Below, one piece after another: positions 1 through 7,561 of a DNA stretch of 10,226 bases. The position numbers and the translations under genes are program-made. The stretch is from Calocera cornea HHB12733 (Eukaryota > Basidiomycota > Dacrymycetes > Dacrymycetales > Dacrymycetaceae). How positions within the stretch are numbered: the stretch's first letter is position 1; the number at the start of each line of letters is the position of its first letter. The DNA lies in contig KV423999.1 in assembly GCA_001632435.1 (NCBI GenBank), positions 1 to 10,226 on the forward strand, in the 5' to 3' direction. Under the pieces are notes generated by a model. That model was not told where the DNA came from and did not search any database. It saw only the letters and a list, made by a program, of their open reading frames with translations.

Positions 1-103
1 TTCATGACTCATGACTGAGGACAGTCATTTTCTAAAGTTCCCCGCGGATGTACATCCGATTCTCTTGCCAATTGGCGACATAGCGTTAGAGTGGCGTTAC
101 GTA

Positions 104-315
104 GATAACGCTCCGTACGGATTCCGGGTCACACAAGTCTCACTTGGTCAGGTACCAGGAACGGCTTCGTGCCTGGTGCCTGGTGCCTGGGAATATACAG
201 GAATCCCGTAGCTACTTAACTATGCTGTCTAGGTAGCGAATATGAGTTGCCTTTTCCCCCTGTCCAAATATCGTTATCCGAAGGCGTTATCCCGCGTTAT
301 CGACAAGCGTTATCT
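104..315. repeat. Cluster of GCGTTATC motifs in both orientations (possible transposon edge)
   Basis: GCGTTATC or a one-base variant occurs at 272-279, 284-291, 294-301 and 307-314. The reverse complement GATAACGC lies at 104-111. The 10-mer at 103-112 (AGATAACGCT) is the exact inverse of 306-315. Dense short subterminal repeats of this type are typical of the ends of eukaryotic DNA transposons, where a transposase binds, but no transposase or target-site duplication is visible. The cluster sits directly left of the point where the gene array loses similarity to its other units (about 355). A MITE remnant, an LTR piece or a chance cluster remain possible. Confidence 0.35.
169..190. repeat. 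7-bp tandem repeat, three units of GTGCCTG
   Basis: The septamer GTGCCTG is repeated head to tail three times from about 169 to 190. It lies in non-coding DNA with no open frame of note and is probably a slippage product. Confidence 0.6.
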
Positions 316-394
316 CGGTCTCACACAGGCGACACTCCTCTGATAGAACTTAACAAGATCCCATTATACTATCTACTACAACAAGTAGTTCTAG

Positions 395-777
395 CTATTC
401 ACCATTCAGAATTGTACGGCGAATTCCCCAAGGCTTCAAGAAGCACTCCCCCTTCTCCATGTTGAGCGTCTTTATCAGACCCCTCCCCTCGTCGCATTCC
501 GACTTCCCGCTGAGCACGCAGAGATAATTTGAGCCGCCCCTACTGAAGCAGTTGTGGCTCGATAGCTTGCCCAAGGAGTCGCTGCGGTTGCAGCTGACGG
601 TGCAATACCCTCAACGAACGCCCCCTAACATCTTATATTGGATGACTCCCCCCCAACAAATTTCTTGGGTTGGGAGTTACCCAGTAGTCCCTGGTTTCCA
701 CAGAAAGTGCCTTTGCTTCCTTGAGCGTACGCGACAGCGAAGGGTGAGGCGATCACGACGAGGATGAAGGAACGCAT
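395..777 (-). CDS. Small secreted six-cysteine protein, copy A (decaying)
   Basis: Exon 1 is 647-777 and exon 2 is 395-593, on the minus strand. Exon 1 encodes a signal peptide (MRSFIL start, hydrophobic core, AYA before the likely cut) and a conserved CGNQGLLGNS block. Exon 2 carries the other five cysteines in family spacing. Two lesions set it apart from copies B and C. The GTGAGT donor is replaced by a G-run, leaving only a weak GTCATC at 646-641 that still keeps the phase. The family TAG stop has become AAG, so the frame runs 13 codons further to a stop at 395-397, giving about 109 residues. If the weak donor fails, translation ends in the intron after about 50 residues. It may be a pseudogene in formation or a variant with an altered tail. 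The molecular function is not recognised. Confidence 0.5.
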
Positions 778-818
778 GTTGATATAGGCAGTTAGTGGTG
801 AAGGTGTATGTAGAAGGT

Positions 819-840
819 GAAGCGACCAGCGCTGTGGATT
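819..840 (-). promoter_or_regulatory. Conserved 22-bp leader element, copy A
   Basis: A block with the core ACCAGCGCTGTG (plus-strand reading) is kept almost unchanged at the same place in all three units (819-840, 1943-1964, 3031-3052), while surrounding leader sequence differs. It lies about 40 bp downstream of the TATA-like box and 40-60 bp upstream of the start codon, so it probably falls in the 5' leader near the transcription start. The core contains the palindrome AGCGCT. Its role is unknown. Confidence 0.5.
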
Positions 841-878
841 GGGATTCTGTGGAGACAAGACCTCTTGACATGCTCCTT

Positions 879-885
879 CTTATAC
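879..885 (-). promoter_or_regulatory. TATA-like box of copy A (GTATAAG)
   Basis: GTATAAG on the minus strand, about 105 bp upstream of the start codon at 777. The same box occurs at 3090-3096 and as GTATAAA at 2001-2007, which supports it as the core promoter of the family. Confidence 0.6.
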
Positions 886-1518
886 TGGCATGCTAGCTGA
901 AAAGGCGGGTAGGGGAGTCGGTCTGCACCGAGCTAGCGACCAAGTTCCTCTGATATTCGGGAACGAATCAACCTCTATTCTCCCCGCCGCACGGCAATGT
1001 AAAACATGATGATCCACTTAACATGCCCATTCACGTGACGAACAGCAGCGTTCAGGTATGGGCCGCAGAGGTTTAGGGGGCACGAGATGTTGGATGGCGA
1101 TCTCGGAAGAGCATCGGGGATTATGTCACGCCGCCGGACGCGTGTGATTCCGGCCTCCTGTGCCAGTTCCGTCAGTTCTCTTGTGCACTTCCCCGAGACA
1201 AACACCGTACTCTCACTAACCTCAAGTTGTTTCTTGAACTGAACCCGGAGGACGGCTGACAACAAAACACGTGGTATGACCGAATAAGTAGGGAATGACC
1301 AAGAAGCGAATGGAAAGTGCGGCGGTCATGGTGACTGCATCGTGGTTTTGTTTGTCCCCGTTCAGCCGGGCACTATCTCAACTGGGCAACTCGTAGAGGA
1401 GCGGCGACAATGCATAATCATACTGACTACTTTCAATGTTTTCTCGTCGTCTTGTGTGGTCATCATAGATGCGGTGACGAGCAATACCATATGTCTTTGT
1501 GCGGTACGTTCTCTTAGA
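886..1518. other. Spacer between copies A and B; part of the repeat unit
   Basis: No gene is supported here. Going rightwards, it holds the upstream region of copy A and then the 3' flank of copy B. Open frames on either strand lack splice support and do not recur as conserved protein in the matching spacer at 1867-2631, although the DNA itself is similar. CACGTG sites at 1032-1037 and 1268-1273 could bind bHLH factors but are too short to assert. Confidence 0.6.
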
Positions 1519-1866
1519 CTACGCGAAGCACTCTCCCTTCTCCATATTGAGCTTCTTCAACTTAGCCGGGCCATCGATGCATGTCGCCACCCCACTGAGC
1601 ACGCAGAGATATTTTGAGCCGCCCCTGTCGAAGCAGTTGTGGCTCGACAGAACTCCCCAGGAGTCGCTGCGGTTGCACCTGTCATCGCAGTACGGTCAAT
1701 GAACGCGCCCTCACAGCTTAGACCGGAAGACGACTCACTCGCCAACAAACTTCTTTGGTCGGGAGTTGCCCAGCAGCCCCTGGTTTCCGCAGACAGTACC
1801 CTTGCTTCCTTGAGCGTATGCGAGAGCGAAGAGCGAGGCGATCACGATGAGGATGAAGGAGCGCAT
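1519..1866 (-). CDS. Small secreted six-cysteine protein, copy B (intact)
   Basis: Exon 1 is 1739-1866 and exon 2 is 1519-1678. The 60-nt intron 1679-1738 has a perfect GTGAGT donor, an ATTGAC branch site and an ACAG acceptor. The product has 95 residues. It starts with a signal peptide (residues 1 to about 18, ending AYA), followed by CGNQGLLGNS at 26-35. Cysteines lie at 26, 44, 58, 68, 76 and 93, an even number suited to three disulphides. CNRS (44-47) gives an N-glycosylation sequon. No transmembrane segment follows the signal peptide, so the mature product of about 77 residues should be secreted. The start is the first ATG after the TATA-like box and matches the other copies. It is effector-like in size and cysteine content, but no known family is recognised and the function is open. 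Confidence 0.85.
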
Positions 1867-1942
1867 GATTGAGATCGGCAATGTCGGACCGGGACGAGTG
1901 TTTGGGCAGAGAGTGATATGAATGAATGTGTATGTTGAAGAT

Positions 1943-1964
1943 GAAGCGACCAGCGCTGTGGATT
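1943..1964 (-). promoter_or_regulatory. Conserved 22-bp leader element, copy B
   Basis: Identical to the copy A element across its 22 bp by eye, including the ACCAGCGCTGTG core. It lies about 37 bp downstream of the TATA box at 2001-2007. Confidence 0.5.
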
Positions 1965-2000
1965 CGAAGACTGTGGATATAACCTGTTCACGTACCCAGC

Positions 2001-2007
2001 TTTATAC
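2001..2007 (-). promoter_or_regulatory. TATA box of copy B (GTATAAA)
   Basis: GTATAAA on the minus strand, about 135 bp upstream of the start codon at 1866. It is the best TATA match among the three copies. Confidence 0.6.
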
Positions 2008-2631
2008 TAGAATGCTACCCATCCCAGCCGGTAGCGCCAGCGGTGGCCTTTGCACTGAGCTGGCGGCCAAGTTCATCTGGTGATGGGGTATGAAGGTATT
2101 CCACCTCTTCTCGCCGCAGGACAATGGCCAAAACATGATGATCGACCTCTCCAGCATGTTGACCAGCAACGGCAGTCAAGTACGGGCGACAGAAATTGAG
2201 GCCGCACGAAATGTTAGATGGCGGTGTCGAGACAGGATCTTTGGAGATGATGCCACGCGTGTGATCCTGGCCTCCTGTGCCGCTCTCATCACCTTTCCTT
2301 TGCTCTCCCCGGAGATCACGTGAGCTCAGTCATCTTATGTCTCTCCGATGACCTGCATCTGTGAGCACTGCTCACAACGAGAGACGTGATAGGACCAAAC
2401 GACAGGGCTTGATAGGCGAACGGAGTGGCCATCGTGATTGCGGCGCAGCCGGGGCGTTTCTGTTCAGCCGCGCACTACCCCAACTCCGCAACGCGCTCCT
2501 GCGCTCAGAAGAGGCGGCAATGCCCTATACAACTACGGTTTACTTTCAGAGTTTTCTCACTGACTTGTGTAGGTGTTACAGATGTGGTGACCGGCAAAAC
2601 TACATATCTTCATATCGCAAGTTCCCCAAGA
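2008..2631. other. Spacer between copies B and C; part of the repeat unit
   Basis: No gene is supported. It repeats the layout of 886-1518: the upstream region of copy B, then the 3' flank of copy C. The block at about 2130-2320 aligns by eye with 1000-1200. A CACGTG lies at 2317-2322, close in relative position to one in the first spacer. Confidence 0.6.
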
Positions 2632-2974
2632 CTACAAGAAGCATTCCCCACCCTCCATGTTCATGTGGACAATATGATTGGCACCTTCAATGCAAGTTGC
2701 CTTCCCGCTGAGCACGCAAAGATACTTAGTGCCCTGAGCTTTGGTGACGCAGTTGTGGCTCGAGCGCTTGCCCTTCGAGTCAGAGCGGTTGCACCTGGCG
2801 TGCAAACAGGGTCAGCAAGTGACGCTCCGATACGCTTCAGGAGAACGGGCAGACTCACGCGCCAACAAACTTCTTGGGCCGAGAGTTGCCTAGCAAGCCC
2901 TGGTTGCCGCATGCCAAGCCAGCGACTGTGACCGAGAGGATAGAGGCGACGAGGAGGAGAATCAAGGAGCGCAT
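2632..2974 (-). CDS. Small secreted six-cysteine protein, copy C (intact)
   Basis: Exon 1 is 2859-2974 and exon 2 is 2632-2794. The 64-nt intron 2795-2858 has a GTGAGT donor, a GCTGAC branch site and a GCCAG acceptor. The product has 92 residues with a signal peptide ending near residue 18 (VTVA). Cysteines lie at 22, 40, 54, 65, 73 and 90, matching copy B except for one extra residue between the third and fourth. The blocks CGNQGLLGNSRPKKFVG, CNRSDS, SSHNC, YLCVLSG and the NME..GEC end are shared with copies A and B. The loops between them differ (for example KGKR against WGVL after CNRSDS). It is the most diverged signal peptide of the three, and no QGSKGT stretch follows it. Its function is unknown, and a secreted effector or defence protein is only a guess. 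Confidence 0.85.
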
Positions 2975-3030
2975 GATTGTGCTAGCTGATGCAGGGTCGG
3001 TGTCGGGTAGATGTTAGTGATTGGAGTAGT

Positions 3031-3052
3031 GAAGCGGCCAGCGCTGTGAATT
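3031..3052 (-). promoter_or_regulatory. Conserved 22-bp leader element, copy C
   Basis: This matches the copy A and B elements with two substitutions (GCGGCC for GCGACC, and GAA for GGA near the end). The AGCGCTGTG core is intact. Confidence 0.5.
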
Positions 3053-3089
3053 TGGAGTCTCTCGAGAAAAGACACAGGGAGATCTCCTT

Positions 3090-3096
3090 CTTATAC
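3090..3096 (-). promoter_or_regulatory. TATA-like box of copy C (GTATAAG)
   Basis: GTATAAG on the minus strand, about 118 bp upstream of the start codon at 2974. It shares the flank GTATAAGAAGGAG with copy A. Confidence 0.6.
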
Positions 3097-3668
3097 TGGC
3101 GTACTAGCTGTCCAGACTCCAGGCCATCAGAGGGTCGGCCTTCACCGACCTACACAGGCTGTTCAGTGCCAGGTGGTGCATGGCTCGTCCTCCTAAAGCA
3201 CAACCCTTGGCGAAGACAAGATGATCCGGTTCACCTAGTCACCAAGTTTACGAACAGCTATGTTCGTGCATGGCCCTATCGTTCGGGTGGCAGGAAACGT
3301 TCAATGGTTGTTTCGCGCGAAGATGTGACTATCGCCATTATGTAACGCGGGGTGATTCCGGCCTTCCGCACCGCTCTCATCGCGTTTCATCTGCCCTCTC
3401 ACTGGTTACGAACCTCGCCTATGTTACAGGTTGGGATGACCTACGCGCTTTTTTCGAGATAGGCTGCACATATCAGGGGAACGACAGACAGAGACTCAAG
3501 CGGACAGGAAGGAGTAATACTCGAGTGATGGCTTCAGGGTATTTTGATCGTCTACATTCAGCACCGCACTTCCCTTACTTGGCCACTCTGTCATGCGTTC
3601 AGAAGAGGGGAGAATGCATTATACTATGCGCACTGGTGGTCTTCGCGCTGACCTACATATCTAGCCAT
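3097..3668. repeat. Upstream flank of copy C and truncated fourth unit
   Basis: No gene is supported. The left part (to about 3420) aligns with the upstream blocks of the other units, for example GTGATTCCGGCCT at about 3351 against the same words at about 1142. From about 3555 to 3665 the DNA again resembles the 3' flank of a fourth gene copy (TTCAGC.CCGCACT, TTCAGAAGAGG, ACATATCT as in 2460-2620). The gene itself is missing, because coding sequence of the carotenoid enzyme begins at once. Confidence 0.6.
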
Positions 3669-5978
3669 CTAATTGATCGACAACTGCCCAACCCGCGTCT
3701 TCTGCAGCTTGTGCCCCCGACCCCACGTCGGCACATACAACACCAGCCCCAGCACGGCCATCTTGACCGCGGTCGTCCACCTGCCCTTGCGCTCAAACCA
3801 CCCCGTGCGCATGAGCACCCCCATGGCCATATAGCACGCGACGGCCGCGCGTGCGCCGAGTCTGGTCTCCTCCGGAAGCTGCGCAAGGGCAGGCACAGCT
3901 CCTTGGTAGAAGCGGAACGCGAGCTTGAGCAGGCGCGGACGGAAGCGCTCTACTGCACCTTTGGGGTCGGCGAGGATCCCCTCCGGGTCGGTCTCGCCGT
4001 CCGTGCCTGCGGTGGCCCAGGCGGAGGGCACGTAGCTCCGGCCCAGGCTGGCATCGTCGACCAAGTCCCGGGCGATGTTCACGAGCTGAAGGGCGACACC
4101 CATATCGCTCGCTTTCTGGATTACCTCTTCCGGTGGTGGTTGGACAGACCCAGGAGATGGAGAGGACGCAGCGTGCATGAGGTATGTGCATGCAACGCCC
4201 ACGGACCCGGCGACCCGACGGCAGTAGAGAATCAGGTCCTGTTCCGTACGGATCGGCTGTTCCTGCTTCTCCGTCAGCTTCGAGTAGCTTTCTGGCTTCA
4301 CTGTCAGCCACGGGGACGCGTCCGTTCTGGCTACACATGGGGGGAACTCCAGCGCATCGAACGCGTAGCCGCAGAGGAGATCGAGCACAGGCTGGGGAGG
4401 GAGGAGTGGCGCGAGCAGGCGGAAGAGGTTGAATGCCGGCCTCAGGTGTGGACGAATGGTTGTGATGAAGTGGTCCACGTCTACTTTGTCCGCATCGAGA
4501 GGAGTAGTGGAAATCAGGCAGTCCGCATAGCCGCTGTCGCGCGAGGCGAGCATTGGCTCGAACTGTTCCTTGTCCTGGGGCAAGCAGCCGTTCCCGTTTA
4601 TCGCGTGCCCGTTCCCGTTTGTCGCGTGTCCGTTCCCGTTGATCAGAGCTTGGTTGATGTCTTCCACAGAGCCATCCGGTCCTCCGTCGGTGGAGCGTTC
4701 AGCTGCCTCCAAATAACACATCTTCAGGAACCTGTCGATCATCTGGACGCTCTCTAATGCCTGAGTCGTATCGTCCGCTTCGTCCACCAAGTTGTCCGTA
4801 ACCCTACAGAACGCATAGCTGCACGTGCGTCAGCGCCGTTGACCGACTGCTAGCCCGAGGCAGGACCTACTAGGAAAGGAGCAAGAGCCGGCAGCGCTCT
4901 CCAAACGCCGACGAGGCGATATGGAAGCTCTTGCTGTGCTTTTCGAGTGTCTGGGCGGCATCTTTCAGGTCTGAGATCGTCGCGCTCGGGTAGTCGCCAG
5001 CGGGTAAGGTGAGCGCGCGATACAGGAGATAGACAGTGCTGCATGGCGCTCGTATGGGGTTGGAAGGGGCGTCCCATCGCTCCTCGCGTCGGACGAGGGC
5101 GAGCACGTCCACGAGCGCGAACGCGTGGGAGAAGGCGATGCTCCCCATGGTGAGGAGTGCGTTGCTAACGAAGAAGAAGAGCGCTTCCCTATTGCCCCAG
5201 TCAGTACTCGGCAAGCAAAGTGCATATATGCGCAAAACGCACTCAAATTCCAGCCCCCGCCAGAGCTGCACCCCGAACTTTGTCCCATCGCCGATCTCCC
5301 ACGTCCCCTGCCTCAGCGCGTACGTGTCCACGGCCCACAGATACAACGTTGGGATCACTACCGGGCCCAGGGCGGGCAGGAGCGGCAGGCGCAGTGCGTG
5401 TGGGCCGGAGACGTACCACAGCAGGCTGAGCACTGGGCAGGCCCAGACGAAGATCAGACCGGTGTAGGTTGCGGGCCCGCCGAGGTAGACTAGGGCTCCG
5501 CCTAGCAGGGAGAGCAGGAGGAGGAGGGTACCGCCCAGGACGCCGCGCGTGGGGAGCGGTGGCAGGTGGGAGGGATGGAACACAGGCTTGTTGAGCAGCG
5601 CGTAGAGCTGGGTCGTGATGTAGGTCTGGATGACAAAGAAAGAGATCTACCGTCCTGTTAGGTTGTGCATATACGTTGGGTAGGGGTGTATGCACCTCCT
5701 CCACGGGGATGTCAAACAATGTCCCCCACACGACGCCCTCCGGGTAGCCCCACACGCCCGAGCGGATCAGGTAGCTGTCCCATGGGATCGTGGCTGCTGT
5801 GGCGATGAATGCGAGGAGGAGGAAGCGGAATGTGTCTCTTGGCTGGAGGAGGGGTCGGTGGACGAGGTAGAGCAGGAGGCACGGGGGCAGGGTGAAGTAG
5901 AGGTGGCTGCGGTTGGACGGTCAGCGACTGCACTTGGAGAGGAAAGGAGGGGGCGCACATCTCGAGATAGGTGATCAT
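3669..5978 (-). CDS. Bifunctional lycopene cyclase / phytoene synthase (fungal CarRP/AL-2 type)
   Basis: This enzyme joins two geranylgeranyl diphosphates into phytoene and cyclises lycopene to carotene, at membranes. Exons are 5959-5978, 5696-5906, 5243-5646, 4871-5188 and 3669-4818; the sum is 2103 nt, or 700 residues. The membrane-bound cyclase half (about 1-240) shows PWDSYL (48-53), IPVEE before FFVIQTYIT (73-89), VWACP (144-148) and LWAVD (180-184), ending in EEALFFFV. The synthase half has KSFHIAS, the first Asp-rich motif DNLVD (326-330), QEDL-like EQDLILYC, and the second motif NIARDLVDD (aspartates 569 and 573). All catalytic aspartates are present, so it should be active. Introns of 49-54 nt have GT..AG ends and CTGAC branch sites. 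The start at 5978 gives the family's MxTYLExHLY opening. An in-frame ATG at 5990 would add four residues. It is longer than the usual ~600 residues because of a low-complexity linker (378-395 region). Confidence 0.93.
4588..4643. repeat. 21-bp coding minisatellite (NGNGHAT/I repeat)
   Basis: The unit starting CCGTTCCCGTT recurs at 4588, 4609 and 4630, an exact 21-bp period, and the third unit is partial. On the minus strand it codes seven-residue repeats NGNGHAT, NGNGHAI, NGNG inside the synthase half, between the first Asp-rich motif and the rest of the domain. The period is a multiple of three, so unit gain or loss would not break the frame. Confidence 0.85.
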
Positions 5979-6054
5979 TCTCTCCGCCATGTCCTCCAGC
6001 TTCACGAAAGACGCGTGCAGCTCGTTGGCCCAGGGTGAAACCAGCCGAGGCCGG

Positions 6055-6064
6055 GCTTATAAGC
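6055..6064 (-). promoter_or_regulatory. TATA box of the carotenoid gene (GCTTATAAGC)
   Basis: The perfect palindrome GCTTATAAGC lies about 77 bp upstream of the start codon at 5978 on the minus strand, in a GC-rich region where TATA is rare. Initiation about 30 bp downstream would place the ATG at 5990 first in the message, which bears on the choice of start. Confidence 0.55.
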
Positions 6065-6290
6065 TGGCCCTCCCAGATCCCCTGCTCAAGCAGCATACAC
6101 CCCACGGATCCGCTCTTCAGCGGCGGTCTAGGCAGCGCGCACACGCAAGCCCTCCCGCCCAACGTCTGCTGGGCCAAATTCCCATATCAGTTCGAAACGA
6201 GTGGCGCAGGCGCGATCCCCGGGCCTTTCGTCGCGTTTCCGCTTGCGCGGCTGCTCGGGAACCATCACGATCACCCGCCCAGGCTATCCG

Positions 6291-6301
6291 GATCGCCGAT
6301 C
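6291..6301. promoter_or_regulatory. Candidate light-response element (GATC-GCC-GATC)
   Basis: Two GATC words separated by three bases (GATCGCCGATC) lie in the shared upstream region, 313 bp from the carotenoid start codon. Paired GATN/CGATN words are the known binding pattern of the fungal White Collar photoreceptor complex, which induces carotenoid genes. The match is short and the pattern is loose. A similar word also occurs at 6465-6481 inside the neighbouring coding sequence, which weakens the case. Confidence 0.3.
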
Positions 6302-6453
6302 TCTCAGGGCGTGCGCGGCTTCTTTTACGCCGCTAGGGGCTGTGCAGAAAGAACCTGACGACAGCATTCTCTGGCCAGGGTCTCCTTTCTCCGCATCCTG
6401 ACCTCCCGCTCTGTCGTGTGCCCCGCTCGCAGCCTATACCCACCTCTGCTGCG

Positions 6454-7561
6454 ATGCCGCTGGCAATCACCATCGCCGATCTCCGGCCCTATGCGAACAT
6501 CCTTCTCCTCTTCCTACCGCTAATCGTGCAGCACGCACGCCGATTCTACCACTCGTTACGCCAGCCCGCCCGAGCTCCAGCAAAGCCGCTCCCTCCACGA
6601 ACCGTCAGACTCTGGCAGACGCTCCTGGTCCTACACACGCTCTATACGCTCATCATCCTCTCCCTCACCCGACCACCAAACATATTCACCGCCCTCCACG
6701 CCCCGCTCTCCGCCCCCGTCTCGTCCCTGCACACCATCCTCCGCCTTGCGCCCGGCTCGGTTCCCCCGCACGTCGCGTCCCCGCAAGTCCTGCGCGCGCT
6801 CCAAGCATCCCCCGTGCGCGCCGCCTATGTGCGGTACGGACACTCCGCCATCGCTGACTGCACATATTGCGAGCACGGAGCGGACTATGAGCTTTTCGCC
6901 CTCTCCGGGCGGGCGGTGAGCTACGCTCTGGAGGGCGCGTGGCTGATGCTCCTCGCTGGGCAGTGGACGAGGAGACACGAGTGGAGGCCTACACTCCTCA
7001 CTCTTCTGGCGGCAATGCTTGTGGGAGAGACGTACGTGCTCCGGAATGTCGAAGTAGACATCGACGCTGGGTCGTCAATAATGGTGAGCCTCCCCTTCCC
7101 CCCCTCAATGCTTGACTAATGCCGGAGACCAGTGGCACGACACGCTCTGGCTGGCCCGGCAAACCCTCTTCCTTCTCCTCCCGCTGTCCCTTCCCCTCCT
7201 CCCCGCCGCTCCGGGTCCCCAGCCCCCACCCCTCCTCCACCTCCTCCCGCGGCTCGACATCCTCTCCCAGCGCCTGGGCTTCCTGCGCCTTCAGCGAGCG
7301 GCGATCCCGCGCTCCAAGGACCTGCGGCAAGCATTGCTGAAGGAGTGGGAGCGGGATGCGCGCGCGAGGGGGGAGGCGTGGGGGGATGCTGATCTCAGGA
7401 GGGAGGCTGCGAGCCGGGGGATGACGCTCGATGAGAAGGGCGGGTTTTGGAGAGCGGGCGGAGAGGTCGTCCAGAGGGTGTGGCACCTCGCCGGCTTGCC
7501 AAAATTGAAGGATGCAGATGAGGCGCTCATGGGGGAGGATGTGGCCATTCGACGGGACTAG
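6454..7561 (+). CDS. Conserved fungal multi-pass membrane protein of unknown function
   Basis: Exon 1 is 6454-7083 and exon 2 is 7133-7561. The 49-nt intron has a GTGAGC donor, a TTGAC/CTAAT branch region and a CCAG acceptor at phase 0. The product has 352 residues. Hydrophobic segments are visible near 14-26, 55-71, 155-169, 180-196 and 217-234. Between the second and third is the motif YVRYGHSAIADCTYC (125-139) followed by DYELF, with a CxxC pair. This GHxxxxxCxxC arrangement followed by a DY or YLLYAL stretch resembles a conserved fungal hypothetical family as I remember it. The C-terminal 110 residues are charged and soluble (KDLRQALLKEWERDARARGEAW region). The start is the first in-frame ATG. 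A TATA box is not evident, but a pyrimidine-rich stretch precedes it (6361-6412). It is divergent to the carotenoid gene with about 475 bp between the start codons. No enzymatic motif is seen. Confidence 0.75.

Larger units (their letters stand above)
355..3665. repeat. Tandem array of ~1.1-kb units, three complete-gene units plus partial ends
   Basis: Three minus-strand start codons at 777, 1866 and 2974 are 1089 and 1108 bp apart. Similarity covers both the genes and their flanks. Each unit has the leader element, the TATA region, and an upstream block containing a near-identical stretch such as ATGATGATC (about 1006 and 2136) and GGCCTCCTGTGCC (about 1152 and 2269). The 3' flank also recurs, for example CAGAAGAGG before 2515 and 3608, and CATTATACTAT at about 362 and 3618. 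Units have drifted substantially, so this is an old or fast-diverging tandem duplication rather than an assembly artefact. The left edge is cut near 355 and the right edge near 3665. Confidence 0.8.

Noticed and set aside
975..1265. Minus-strand open frame of 96 codons in the first spacer
   Set aside because: It has some protein-like character, but the homologous DNA in the second spacer (about 2100-2330) does not preserve the frame, so it is probably chance.
2425..2931. Plus-strand open frame of 168 codons across copy C
   Set aside because: It overlaps the spliced copy C gene on the opposite strand. The frame is not kept in the matching parts of copies A and B.
3270..4757. Plus-strand open frame of 495 codons
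   Set aside because: It is antisense to the last exon of the carotenoid gene, which carries clear catalytic motifs on the minus strand. The plus product is low-complexity and arginine-rich, with no recognisable domain.
5036..5493. Several overlapping plus-strand frames
   Set aside because: They are shadows of the lycopene cyclase exons on the minus strand.
6418..6453. Extending the membrane protein upstream to the GTG at 6418
   Set aside because: GTG is not expected as a start in a nuclear fungal gene. The ATG at 6454 is the first in frame and opens directly into the first hydrophobic segment.
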